DNA from: Candidatus Gastranaerophilales bacterium
GTDB lineage: Bacteria > Cyanobacteriota > Vampirovibrionia > Gastranaerophilales > Gastranaerophilaceae
Length of the DNA stretch: 37,023 nucleotides
NCBI GenBank assembly: GCA_944323705.1
Contig: CALUTM010000016.1
Coordinates: 1 to 37,023 of the forward strand
Reading direction: 5' to 3'
In this document: positions 18,401-22,709 of the stretch, piece after piece
Position numbering within the stretch: position 1 is the first letter of the stretch
Layout of the letters: each line of letters begins with the position of its first letter
The notes under the pieces: generated by a model
Told to the model about the DNA's origin: nothing
What the model saw: the letters and a program-made list of their open reading frames with translations, nothing else
Databases searched by the model: none
Program-made: the position numbers and the translations under genes

Positions 18401-18977
18401 TGTTCATACTGAATACACCCGTCTCCTCATTATAACTTGCCTCTACCCCAATATTCTTGAGTTTTTCTATAAAAGTAGCAATCGTATCATTCTCTGTTAT
18501 GGTAATACCGCGTTCCACCCCGTTTACGTTAACGCCGATATTACCCGCATTCACACCTAAATTTATAAGCTTTGAGTCCATTGTAGCTGTCGTCGTCTGA
18601 ATAATCGTAGTCATATAACTGTAATTACTCATCGCAGAAGTCTCTGAGGCAAGCTTATCCACAAGTACGTTATACTCAGCCTCCTCAGCCTCTGGAGTGA
18701 CCGAAGCCGTTAAGATATCCAAATTCGAAGATGTAGCAAGGTTTTGTGCAAATAAATCCATTGAAGCAACACCGAATTTTGCGTCCGTAACCTTCTCTAT
18801 CATTGATCTGAACGAAGAGAAAAAGCTCTTTATGTTGCCCAAAGTTTCCTGTAGTGATAATACATTCTCTTTCTCTTCTTCAAGCGTCTCAACTTTAGCC
18901 TGCTTTAAGGCTACAAGTGATTCTACCCAAGAAGATGTATCTAATCCGGATGCCAATCCGCTGAATGATATAGTCAC
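6462..18977 (-). CDS. fliD: giant flagellar filament cap protein FliD (HAP2), 4171 aa
   Basis: FliD caps the growing flagellar filament, is exported by the flagellar type III system and often acts as the tip adhesin. The N-terminus (residues about 3-75, with SFSGLASGLDTSSWVESLVA and a following coiled coil) is the FliD_N domain. The last 200 or so residues, from GLTEGSAVTLTVERD through KFIEAYEADEDAVKDLL to the coiled coil ending MQQQYSSFLIT, are FliD_C. Ordinary FliD is about 450-700 aa. Here some 3,800 residues lie between, made of about 25 hook-IN-like repeats and three beta-helix inserts. The sequence is Thr/Ser/Asn/Gly-rich with few Cys. The reading frame is open throughout. The start is GTG at 18977 with AGGA 7 nt upstream. 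A vegetative promoter lies 134 nt upstream. No fliS, flagellin or other flagellar gene is in the window. Confidence 0.9.
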   Translation of the reverse strand: MTISFSGLASGLDTSSWVESLVALKQAKVETLEEEKENVLSLQETLGNIKSFFSSFRSMIEKVTDAKFGVASMDLFAQNLATSSNLDILTASVTPEAEEAEYNVLVDKLASETSAMSNYSYMTTIIQTTTATMDSKLINLGVNAGNIGVNVNGVERGITITENDTIATFIEKLKNIGVEASYNEETGVFSMNIDDGDINDIDGTGIVQALHLEGVNEGYTSNNLQTSKTDTVYSAATEATLMSELGVQAGVITVHANDADYDITISDTSTLGSFIADLKANNIDAVLDATGVFTISDAEITSEGSTNILDALGLAVDIYGKTQSTADLSHVTVVTQVTAATSSTLLKDLGDGVNITDGQTVIVKNSNNEYTTITVGTTTTLGELLQDMSNAGLYAALNSDGTVEIAGGTIEGGTFDAIDALGLQREPYTAMVNGKPLTETVEVHEIVTLQTRLVDDLKVKEGYLEVTDADGNKFYEKIYSGQTIGDFMTDMGNLGIATSLDEETGILTITGGAFKTLSDTDVQALVNDGTIRETEARYIQGTNLLECLYGSGTISTDHITVASTYSKTQALRHTVTNTINASLTTTLENLGLAADGTAVFDVRGESRTVNLSQTMTIQDLMDALADEGIGSSWDSDNSRITIENAVLTGGTSNLADVLNLTTTISGKYVTSNELYSKTTVSIDATRDTMLSEYGILDSMSEAERTVNLYNSDGTLVGTTVVGEGTTIGNMLDWINSSSDVTASLQDGFLTVNNGYIENAALETSMGLETSSLSSYVLGSVMTVTTSAAVTGETTLGTIISALGTTNEVQSGYTLNFNGTDLAVSASTTINELINMIYSNGGTASLDHTGRLSINGGVLTGTVAEALGMQSITNTSSVSATGDTLYTKEEVYADRDTTLGDLGILTSGARRILVNIYDSEGNNIGNVSGSNTTTIGYFLDRLKAYGIDGIIADGVISLTSPEGKYIADGITAALGITTFTTTEIVNTTQSSTVGITYTDTVFANEDTLLSTLDAFGLAGISIDINNSEQEVIGNISFNYDDAPTIGDVFDALKNYGIQGSITNGVISFYSESGNYIEGANDDSQLYLSSLGITVEPGINTTFTIGQTVSSSIAITYTSEVVATLDTTLKDLGITNPHLINQVTSVTPTGTDIAVTNVSELHDALANATAGQRVVLMNDIDASGYDWVSIANFRGTLEGNGHTVSNLSVSQSSSGTGYYAVFNMTEGAIIENIAFDNVTITGNSTNPAASLVGYGRNTAINNVYISGLVNSRTSSALACSLIGSTLTDTVINVDLYASNADALAANFSNGKIDNVYVKGSSLLNSSATLFSSIINSNVNDLYTSFHGAPGAGGLFSNNASGNTINSAYYDKDVVEQYYLGMLDESGDFADAIADGRIVGTNVEGLGSPLAVFDKTGEFVAEINVTQNSSIGDIFNQLAQYGIVGSVNDGVISLNSTNGNYIAGNVASALGIDTVKTGTITVTTAQTVTSSEAITYTETVLATGSTTLQELLYGPINGTITSTGVTGDVIGISTEQELRWLASQVNAGNNMEGKTFILQNSITLSSTKWISIGDSSANAFAGVFDGGGYTISGLRQTLAASTTVGGLFGAVEGGTIKNLTLSSVSIAASGSVSAATYMGAIAGSVGASSTIAYVEGRNITIKQARTSATEVGGIVGILTGDSNVYRAQVYGGNLSSTNTSTHVGGIAGKMLDSATLNGSYVSYTSIGGAAYSLGGIVGHVEFSQGSTERVINITNSTSNYITLSSSRTTSGGNIGGLVGYVTKYASNCSNVTFNLSDSYTSDTVSITRGSITNVGALIGQFYGGTASSGTVNISDTYAITGVTSSLVGPGSTYFTVNNNYTSFVGFEELRELSTANWDSNAWGLGVSMPTPYLLTEYHIQMESSIGSYRAIGHYGNTTLDHLLGNLSAYGDVSLNNGVISVGDLNNGYYIDGPLADKLGIGTVATTIGMTATSSTAVTYTETVTADTSSTLLSTKYEIDGSITASGVTGTVIGIGTATELEYLANLVNNGQSMAGKTFVLTNDINLSGRSWKGIGTGSRSFRGDFDGAGYTISNMTINVSSSSDNYNGLFGHVINSEIKNVRINNATINITSDSVSLGHVAGFLAATAENSTIEGITISNARYNGRYISGTYRVTGGVVGSLINGTVSNAKTTAITISNSCTVGGIVGAANSNYSNVTSLVEKSYSSLVTSGDQIYIQGGIVGSINSRSSAGNKLLTISNCQFDGNLGSDDFYGGSIGGVAYSAGILGYFQVIDGKNVSVAIRNNYVSGTVGQANDASALFVTGTGLHATSGYSNNQVALLFNFYRSQTVTDLYDTTSGVVNVSAINNSRDTYFTTNASVYGFAVNYWDYSAKSLKVTDDYTIYVTNASGGRVVDSYTYNGSNTIGDVVYDLNNNGNAAFVNGQLNFSSSSNYYLLGGLSSLEDGGVNAYNNVSLSEDTTIGEIDDGLGTNRYIYLNNHGDDVTLTLTVSETIGSMLTRLAAHGIEGHIDDQGRLVLIGSQTAYIEGMSSSLQLGLNLQTGRDYTYTSSYVNTDSNTLSVSGTVTANLDTTYGEIVGNNSSGSITYKNENGSGTITIAASDTISDIIAKLSAAGISASIDNGKISLGSPSDNSYITSVSTAVEDAFKLAGIYYTTSQEDSYSNTDSNRFAEEKETTMTTSTTFEDLGVTSNGYITVVTNGTEHVITVTPDKTVDDIISTIAGYGISADVQDGKITFTANNGCYIKEMSDNIENALNITTGDGNSWISEIRGGWVNTDSNELTEEKTDLVVRGDTVLSSINGFNNGNGNLVVHKTDGTFVTIQVDETQTVDEFFKQISQYGLIGTIDSQGKATITGVGNVYLQAVAGGSNILSAMNLSNLIENVQTVTVNRTSDTLKHTVTVAATGTTTLENLMQSGGGTLTFPPSDAVEMVLDTYSDAGEQHVTLRFSRTQSLYDVIDTLASYGINASIDAMGRFSVTSSSLNDFDISGYLGEFLMGNYTKEYGTDTTYNVSTNLVQMTITNMTDNSLLSEFGVTGGNIVITQQGVNYTINIDTTNIVTVGDFRNLLAQYGFSTSIDDMGRLSVSGIGESYLSTITGGSNILEIFGLEDWTLGEITQKSDHLGDTEERIVRISMSDRLSELTDASGVNLGITAGQIYVYQDGTRSTLNIDTNDTLETLAAKLSQYGITVGISQEGRLYFDGDNDSYLTTDGITTANASNILEKIGISGNWSTRYDSTSDNLNYEEDSNNVVNGSTKLSELTDEAGNNLGITEGTYYIYSNGVRNTETITADTTVNDFMATMAKYGLIADIAEDGSISVGAYNNTYLATSALAGQNSNVVSTLFAEWDFVNIYTSNGLDIPKDEVRAINRDTKLADINEGVYEDGYITVIKDGVQTNISLAADDTVGTLMDELALYGFESVINENGQLIIKNTGDSLLQNYTGSDKASNALELLGIGLNDWITTNTYKSSTIDVVETSTMDVAATRDTLLSELGVTTGEYYIYNNGVRYTALISSDETLGSLMDTLKSFGLETSLVEGPNGAVLSVVGKGDSYVAKSNSTTNASNVVEQLFTNGITETKEYTGLEQTSELVTTYSAATEDTLLSYFDNGLLLSEGDLSVTVNGETSTIKITADETIGSLLQKFRDLGLEATLSDGQIMIQSGYDTFTINTDGTTSNLPATVGLVYHNDLGGYVSSNDTVKATTTSIEEKTLSVANYADGSTQMGLLNISDGSLSVYRNGEKATIQINSNETFDDLKARLATAFSDLDLKFENGYLTIYSKDGNQVEIGSTTDTSNFSAITGIAKDENGNVVSSRELYRVNADSVLTDAGLFRNGQITEGTFVVGDATFTITSTTRLSDIISQINSNDAANATAYWDNIQGKFVIKSRTTGSALINIEAGTSNFTDIMGFTSSEWNADGSVDVTRMNVDSQTIGENARVSINGTTYTSTSNTITSDISRIKGLTINLKGLTEGSAVTLTVERDKETLANAISDVVDSYNELMKNVDEAISKEGDLHSETTLKLIRNQLRNLMTSSDMGTTVFRNLDAIGVSVDSASANNISTSNESIIALTFDKDKFIEAYEADEDAVKDLLIGGANNTGIFTKVETLVESALQSVSGYFAVTENSYQSEIQNLDRKIVKANEDIERYRARLEAKFSAMDLLIAQMQQQYSSFLIT
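11850..12965 (-). other. beta-helix / GLUG insert 3 in FliD (residues about 2005-2376)
   Basis: Paralogous to insert 2. It opens VIGIGTATELEYLANLVN, then GKTFVLTNDINLSGRSWKGIG and FDGAGYTISNM, with GLUG turns NGLFGHV, TGGVVGSL, VGGIVGAA and QGGIVGSI. The same flanking phrase (GSIT(S/A)SGVTG) precedes inserts 2 and 3, suggesting duplication. Confidence 0.7.
13320..14410 (-). other. beta-helix / GLUG insert 2 in FliD (residues about 1523-1886)
   Basis: It opens VIGISTEQELRWLASQVN, then GKTFILQNSITLSSTKWISIG and FDGGGYTISGL. Repeated GLUG-type turns follow (VGGLFGAV, VGGIVGIL, VGGIAGKM, LGGIVGHV, IGGLVGYV). Such modules occur in large surface adhesins. Confidence 0.7.
14770..15510 (-). other. 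beta-helix insert 1 in FliD (residues about 1155-1405)
   Basis: It opens with the VSELHDALANA and RVVLMNDIDASGYDW pattern, then GTLEGNGHTVSNL, then short Asn/Ser-rich strands of right-handed beta-helix type. It interrupts one hook-IN unit; the next TIGD-type strand resumes at about 14690. Confidence 0.6.
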
Positions 18978-19117
18978 AATACTGTCCTGCTTTTGATGCT
19001 ACATACTTTATAACAATGCAAATTTCCATACGTTGGGGCAAATATCTTATAAATTCCGTGATATTAAAATTGATTCGTTTCCTGTTGAAAAATTTTACAT
19101 CGCTACTTTATATAAAT

Positions 19118-19145
19118 ATTATAGCATATATTTATAAAACTTCAA
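19118..19145 (-). promoter_or_regulatory. fliD promoter
   Basis: On the minus strand, TTGAAG (19140-19145), 16 bp, then TGC-TATAAT (-10 at 19118-19123), an extended -10 of vegetative type. The predicted start near 19111 gives a leader of about 134 nt. No sigma-28-type box was found in this gap. Confidence 0.65.
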
Positions 19146-19154
19146 GTTAGAAAT

Positions 19155-20042
19155 TTAAACACTTACCTCTGCCGGATGTTCTATGACAGAGCGTACATAA
19201 TTGTAATATTCGTTTTTGTAACCGTATTTTTCTATCTTGCTCAAAAGCTCACTTTTGGTTATAAATCCCTGATTGAATGCAATCTCCTCAAGGCAGGCTA
19301 TTTTTACTCCCTTGTTTAATTCCATTGTCTGCACAAACAAGCTTGCCTGAAGCATTGAATCATGAGTTCCCGTATCAAGCCACGCAAAACCGCGTCCCAA
19401 AATCTCTACATTTAACCTGCCCGCTTCAAGATAAATTCTGTTTAAATCCGTAATCTCCAACTCACCACGCTTTGAAGGAGATAACTGTTTGGCATAATCA
19501 CAAACATTTCCGTCATAAAAATACAAGCCCGTTACAGCATAATTGGATTTCGGACAAAGCGGCTTCTCTTCTAATGATATTGCCTTATTGTTTTCGTCAA
19601 ACTCCACAACACCAAATCGCTCGGGGTCTTTTACCGTGTAGCCGAATACTGTCGCTCCGCAATTTTTTCTCAGTGCGTTTTTCATTATTGTCGAAAACCC
19701 GTGTCCGTGGAAAATATTGTCACCCAAAATTAAGGCAACATCTTCCCCCGCAACAAAATCCTCCGCTATCAAAAAAGCATCAGCAATACCCCTTTGAACA
19801 TACTGTATTCTGTAACTTAAATTCAGACCGTATTGAGACCCGTCGCCAAGCAGCTTGATAAAATTGTCATAATCCGTTTCGTTTGTGATAATAAGAATAT
19901 CTTTTATCCCCGCCAACATCAGCGTAGAAAGCGGATAATAAATCATAGGTTTGTCATAAATAGGAAGAAGTATTTTTGATATAGGTTGAGATGCCGGGTA
20001 TAACCTCGTTCCGGCTCCGCCTGCCAATACAATCCCTTTCAT
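19155..20042 (-). CDS. rfbA: glucose-1-phosphate thymidylyltransferase (RmlA)
   Basis: Makes dTDP-glucose from dTTP and glucose-1-phosphate, the first step to dTDP-rhamnose and other dTDP-sugars. The 295 aa show the nucleotidyltransferase signature LAGGAGTRLYPAS at 7-19, then the catalytic-site region ISKILLPIYDKPMIYYPLSTL, the metal-binding LILGDNIFHGHG, and the C-terminal LDTGTHDSMLQAS. Length is typical. GGGGG lies at good spacing before ATG 20042. It is 12 bp downstream of the thioredoxin-like gene, so probably cotranscribed. Other rml genes are not in the window. Its position just upstream of fliD invites, but does not prove, a role in filament or surface glycosylation. Confidence 0.93.
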   Translation of the reverse strand: MKGIVLAGGAGTRLYPASQPISKILLPIYDKPMIYYPLSTLMLAGIKDILIITNETDYDNFIKLLGDGSQYGLNLSYRIQYVQRGIADAFLIAEDFVAGEDVALILGDNIFHGHGFSTIMKNALRKNCGATVFGYTVKDPERFGVVEFDENNKAISLEEKPLCPKSNYAVTGLYFYDGNVCDYAKQLSPSKRGELEITDLNRIYLEAGRLNVEILGRGFAWLDTGTHDSMLQASLFVQTMELNKGVKIACLEEIAFNQGFITKSELLSKIEKYGYKNEYYNYVRSVIEHPAEVSV

Positions 20043-20054
20043 ATAATCCCCCTT

Positions 20055-20411
20055 CTAAAAACTCCTTATCTCATTCTCTATACAAGCATTATCCGACAAG
20101 CAGGAAGGTGTCACAACTTCCGCCTTGTTTGAATTTATAAGCAATACATAAGGCACATATCTGCCTTTATACTTTTTCATCAACTCATAACCGTAAGGTG
20201 TTGACGCATCTACCTTCAAAAACGCACAGCGTTCGCCATACATCTTTGACAGCTTATCATACCGCGGACTGAATTTTGTACAATACCCGCAATCAGGTGT
20301 ATACAAGTACAAAAAAACCTTACCCTTACTCTTCAAAGCGTCCTCAAGCTTCCCCGCATAAACGGGAAGAGATGATATTAAAAGTAAGAATAATAAACAC
20401 TTTTTAAACAT
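20055..20411 (-). CDS. exported thioredoxin-like protein (CGYC)
   Basis: A 118-aa thioredoxin-fold protein acting outside the cytoplasm. Residues 1-19 are a signal peptide (FLLLISSLPVYA, cleavage likely before Gly20). VFLYLYTPDCGYC places the redox motif at 41-44, followed by SPRYDKLSKMY and the cis-Pro-like YVPYVLLINS strand. A second Cys pair near the C-terminus (PSCLSDNAC) is unusual for thioredoxin and might form a structural disulfide. It is the first gene of a pair with rfbA. No Shine-Dalgarno site is visible; the -10 box of its promoter ends 6 nt before ATG. Confidence 0.85.
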   Translation of the reverse strand: MFKKCLLFLLLISSLPVYAGKLEDALKSKGKVFLYLYTPDCGYCTKFSPRYDKLSKMYGERCAFLKVDASTPYGYELMKKYKGRYVPYVLLINSNKAEVVTPSCLSDNACIENEIRSF

Positions 20412-20417
20412 AAAGAG

Positions 20418-20446
20418 ATAATATCACTTATATATTATATTTTCAA
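20418..20446 (-). promoter_or_regulatory. promoter for a leaderless mRNA (thioredoxin-like / rfbA)
   Basis: On the minus strand, TTGAAA (20441-20446), 17 bp, then TGA-TATTAT (-10 at 20418-20423). Only six bases separate the -10 from ATG, so transcription should start at or within a base or two of the A of ATG. Confidence 0.65.
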
Positions 20447-20474
20447 TAGGTAAGCAGAACTCCCGTTTTGCACC

Positions 20475-20502
20475 TTGACTTTTTTTTCGCAATCATTAAA
20501 CC
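20475..20502 (+). promoter_or_regulatory. possible dnaJ-like gene promoter
   Basis: TTGACT (20475-20480), 16 bp, then a weak TAAACC (20497-20502) six bases before ATG. No ribosome-binding site is visible. It is divergent from the promoter above. The -10 is poor, so this is tentative. Confidence 0.3.
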
Positions 20503-20508
20503 TAAAGT

Positions 20509-21474
20509 ATGACTAAAGATTACTACAAAATTTTAGACATATCGGAGTTTAGCACAACAGAAGAAATCAAAACCGCATACAGGCACCTTGCCAGAAAGTG
20601 GCACCCCGATGTTGCAGGCAACTCTCCCGACGTAATCGCTAAGTTCAAAGAAATTAACGAAGCGTACGAAATCCTTTCCGATAAAAACAGAAAAGCGGAT
20701 TACGATACGGCTAAAAGATTTTATTCTTACGCTGCAAACGGCTCTCAGAGCAAAAAAAATCACGAGAATCATAATAATGCGGAAAATCCGAACAACAAAA
20801 AAAACTTCAGTTGGGAAGATTTGTTCGGAAAAAAAGAAAAGAAACCCAAGGCACCCCAAAAAGGTGACGATATATTTTCGGATGTTGAAATCTCGGTTTT
20901 TGAAGCCGTCAGCGGAACTTCAAAAATAATCAACATGCTTCAAACAAACATTTGCCCGAACTGCAAAGGCAGAAAGTTTGTAAACGGCAACAAATGTCCT
21001 TATTGCAACGGCAAGGGAGAAAGTTCTACATATAAAAGATTTAACGTAAAAATCCCCGCCGGAATAAAAGATAAATCAAAAATCAGGCTCGCCGGAGAAG
21101 GTGAAAAGGGAAAAAACGGAGGTGCAAACGGGGATTTGTACCTTACGATACATATCAAAGAACCCGTTAACTATAAAACCGACGGACTAAACATCCTTAA
21201 AACTATTGCAGTAGCACCGCACGAAGCAATCCTCGGAGGGAATATCAGCGTTCCGACTCTTAAGGGCAACGTGTCTCTAAAGCTTGCTCCCAACACAAGA
21301 AGCGGACAAAAAATAAGACTTGCCGGATGCGGTATTGAACAAAATAATAAAGTTGGTGATATGATAGTTACTGTAGAAATACAAATTCCAAAAAGTTTAT
21401 CTGAGGAAGAAATCAATCTCTACAAAAGGCTGCAAGAACTTGCAGGAGATAATATAAGAGAAAGAATAGAATAA
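20509..21474 (+). CDS. DnaJ-like Hsp40 co-chaperone with a half zinc finger
   Basis: J-domain protein that would stimulate DnaK ATPase. The J-domain spans residues 3-70, with HPD at 32-34. A polar Asn/Lys-rich linker (about 74-115) replaces the usual Gly/Phe region. Then comes only one pair of Cys motifs, CPNCKG (149-154) and CPYCNGKG (163-170), where classic DnaJ has four. The C-terminal substrate-binding domain follows (FNVKIPAGIKDKSKIRLAGEG, GDLYLTIHI). At 321 aa it is shorter than DnaJ (about 375) and close to CbpA, so it lies between type I and type II. queE starts 2 bp after the stop, indicating one operon. Confidence 0.88.
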   Translation: MTKDYYKILDISEFSTTEEIKTAYRHLARKWHPDVAGNSPDVIAKFKEINEAYEILSDKNRKADYDTAKRFYSYAANGSQSKKNHENHNNAENPNNKKNFSWEDLFGKKEKKPKAPQKGDDIFSDVEISVFEAVSGTSKIINMLQTNICPNCKGRKFVNGNKCPYCNGKGESSTYKRFNVKIPAGIKDKSKIRLAGEGEKGKNGGANGDLYLTIHIKEPVNYKTDGLNILKTIAVAPHEAILGGNISVPTLKGNVSLKLAPNTRSGQKIRLAGCGIEQNNKVGDMIVTVEIQIPKSLSEEEINLYKRLQELAGDNIRERIE

Positions 21475-21476
21475 CA

Positions 21477-22139
21477 GTGGCTAAAATTAAAGAAATATTC
21501 GCATCAATTCAGGGTGAAGGACCTTTTGTGGGTTATAAACAGTTGTTTATTCGATTTTGCAAATGTAACCTGAATTGCAAATACTGCGATACTGATTTTT
21601 TTGCGACGGACGCAAAAGAGTATTCACCGCAAGAGATTTCCGAAATTATAAAAGAAATGGGGGAAAAATGCCATTCTGTGTCGCTTACGGGCGGAGAACC
21701 GCTTCTGTACAAAGATTTTATTAAAGAATTTGCACCCGAAAGTCCGCTCCCCATATATCTGGAAACGAACGGCACATTATATTGCGAACTGGAAGAGGTT
21801 ATTGACTATATTACATTTGTTTCCGCAGACATAAAACTCCCGAGTGCCACCGGGATGAAACCTTTATGGACGGAACACGACAGATTCTTTGAAATAGCCG
21901 CAAAAAAAGATTTGTTCGCAAAGGCAGTATTCGATTCTCACATAACCCCTAAAGAAATAGAAAGCATTTGTAATTTATGTTCAAAGTACAATATTGAACT
22001 TATATTACAACCAATGATGAATGGAGTAACCCCGGTCATAGAATCCGATTTTATGGAAAAAGTTTTGGATTCCTGCCTTGAAATTTACCCCAAAGTCCGT
22101 TTAATTCCTCAGGTACACAAGTTTATAAATGTAATATAA
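21477..22139 (+). CDS. queE: 7-carboxy-7-deazaguanine synthase (QueE)
   Basis: Radical SAM enzyme that converts 6-carboxy-tetrahydropterin to 7-carboxy-7-deazaguanine on the route to queuosine in tRNA. IFASIQGEGPFVGYKQLFIR at 7-26 is the QueE N-terminal signature. CNLNCKYC supplies the cluster cysteines C30, C34 and C37. SLTGGEPLLY is the SAM-binding GGE motif and IYLETNGTL follows. The 220-aa length is typical. The start is GTG at 21477, 2 bp after the dnaJ-like stop; its ribosome-binding site is weak, consistent with translational coupling. Other que genes are not in the window. Confidence 0.93.
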   Translation: MAKIKEIFASIQGEGPFVGYKQLFIRFCKCNLNCKYCDTDFFATDAKEYSPQEISEIIKEMGEKCHSVSLTGGEPLLYKDFIKEFAPESPLPIYLETNGTLYCELEEVIDYITFVSADIKLPSATGMKPLWTEHDRFFEIAAKKDLFAKAVFDSHITPKEIESICNLCSKYNIELILQPMMNGVTPVIESDFMEKVLDSCLEIYPKVRLIPQVHKFINVI

Positions 22140-22210
22140 ACGAATTTTCCGTCATTCAGAGGACGAAAATAGCCATTTTAGTGAGTCCGATGAATCTCGA
22201 AATGATTTGC

Positions 22211-22270
22211 CGCACGCGTGTGAGCCTTTGGCGAACAATAGCGTGCGTAAGTGATTGGGCGTATGCCCAA
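22211..22270 (+). repeat. 60-bp dispersed repeat, copy 1
   Basis: It starts CGCACGCGTGTGAGCC and ends GGGCGTATGCCCAA. It contains GCACGC/GCGTGC arms and a TTGGGC-GTAT-GCCCAA hairpin. The second copy is at 25183-25241, about 85% identical by eye. Confidence 0.75.
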
Positions 22271-22339
22271 AGATTAATACATTTGAGCGTAAGCGAAAAT
22301 GTCGGAAACAACGGCTGTTTTTCTTCTCTTTTGGTTCTG

Positions 22340-22375
22340 TTTTCTCTTCTTTTCTTGCCTAAAAAGAAGAGAAAA
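22340..22375. repeat. 14-bp perfect inverted repeat
   Basis: TTTTCTCTTCTTTT (22340-22353) and AAAAGAAGAGAAAA (22362-22375) flank an 8-nt spacer. This is a purine/pyrimidine-segregated hairpin, possibly a terminator or part of a mobile repeat. Confidence 0.65.
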
Positions 22376-22410
22376 TGAACAAATATTTTTTAAAAAGTTT
22401 TTAAAGTTAA

Positions 22411-22434
22411 TGTCGGGCAATGCCACGACCTACA
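22411..22434 (+). repeat. GTCGGGCARTGCCACG dispersed repeat, copy 1
   Basis: Short repeat TGTCGGGCAATGCCACGACC plus TACA. Near-identical copies are at 24804-24827, 24999-25022 and 25148-25171, with a partial one at 24867-24882. The core CGGGCAATGCC can fold back on itself. Confidence 0.75.
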
Positions 22435-22454
22435 GGTGATTTTAGCAGGCAGGG

Positions 22455-22473
22455 TGCGTCGTTTTGACGCACA
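22455..22473. other. GTGCGTC/GACGCAC hairpin
   Basis: A 7-bp perfect stem with a GTTTT loop lies just upstream of the shared sigma-28 block. There is no T-tract after it. It could insulate the promoter or be a repeat remnant. Confidence 0.5.
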
Positions 22474-22483
22474 ACACAACTCA

Positions 22484-22547
22484 ATTATGTAAACTTTTGT
22501 AAAGATTTTTTCTAAATTTCTAAAGTTTTTCAAAAATATGCCGTAAA
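22484..22547 (+). promoter_or_regulatory. sigma-28 (FliA-type) promoter block, copy B
   Basis: TAAAGTTT (22521-22528), exactly 11 bp, then GCCGTAAA (22540-22547). The whole 64-bp block matches the block upstream of the 491-aa gene in 56 of 64 positions by eye, without gaps. Conservation extends about 35 bp upstream of the -35, covering ATGTAAACTTTTGTAA, which suggests an activator site or UP element. The predicted leader to ATG 22710 is about 155 nt. Confidence 0.8.
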
Positions 22548-22648
22548 TATTAGTACAAAGATAATACAACTATATACGCGGACTGACACATTTTGAGTTG
22601 AAGGTCTGAAACCCCATAGGGGCAGAAACTACAGAGCAAAATATGCGG

Positions 22649-22690
22649 TCTAATGTAACACAACAGGTATTGAGTTACATTAAATGTAAC
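22649..22690 (+). promoter_or_regulatory. shared 42-nt leader element, copy B
   Basis: It carries three arms in series: ATGTAAC, central GTTACAT, then ATGTAAC. The central arm can pair with the left one (TAATGTAAC/GTTACATTA, 9 bp). It can instead pair with the right one (the 17-bp palindrome GTTACATTAAATGTAAC at 22674-22690). It ends 19 nt before ATG, close to the GGAGGG ribosome-binding site. A 5' hairpin CCCC-ATA-GGGG lies upstream at about 22612-22622. Confidence 0.75.
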
Positions 22691-22709
22691 TTAATATATT
22701 GGAGGGATT

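Larger units (their letters stand above)
7100..18600 (-). repeat. array of about 25 hook-IN-like protein repeats inside FliD
   Basis: Each unit is roughly 100-120 aa with the same order. It starts with a TTL..LGI linker, then a G-I-x-V strand with NG or DG turn, then T(I/L)G followed by an amphipathic helix ending YGI or AGL, then A-S-(I/L)-D-x-x-G-x-(I/L)-x-I. A Y(I/L) segment and a NAL(G/N)(I/L) helix close it. This matches the Flagellin hook IN motif normally found one to three times in FliD and flagellins. Units after the inserts (below about 11600) keep a stricter period than those near the N-terminus. Confidence 0.75.
22140..22484. other. intergenic mosaic of repeat fragments
   Basis: No gene is seen. 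Just after queE, TTTTCCGTC and GACGAAAA can pair with a one-base bulge, giving a terminator-like structure at 22144-22169. Then follow the 60-bp dispersed repeat, a 14-bp inverted repeat, one copy of the GTCGGGCAATGCCACG repeat, and a GTGCGTC/GACGCAC hairpin. A 65-codon open frame across 22181-22378 is made of these repeats and is not called. Confidence 0.6.

Noticed and set aside
8254-18996. Numerous plus-strand open frames of 60-100 codons inside the giant fliD
   Set aside because: They are shadows of a compositionally biased coding strand, without ribosome-binding sites or recognisable domains.
22181-22378. 65-codon open frame after queE ending in a basic PKKKRK tail
   Set aside because: It is composed of the 60-bp dispersed repeat and the 14-bp inverted repeat, has no ribosome-binding site, and the composition is not protein-like.
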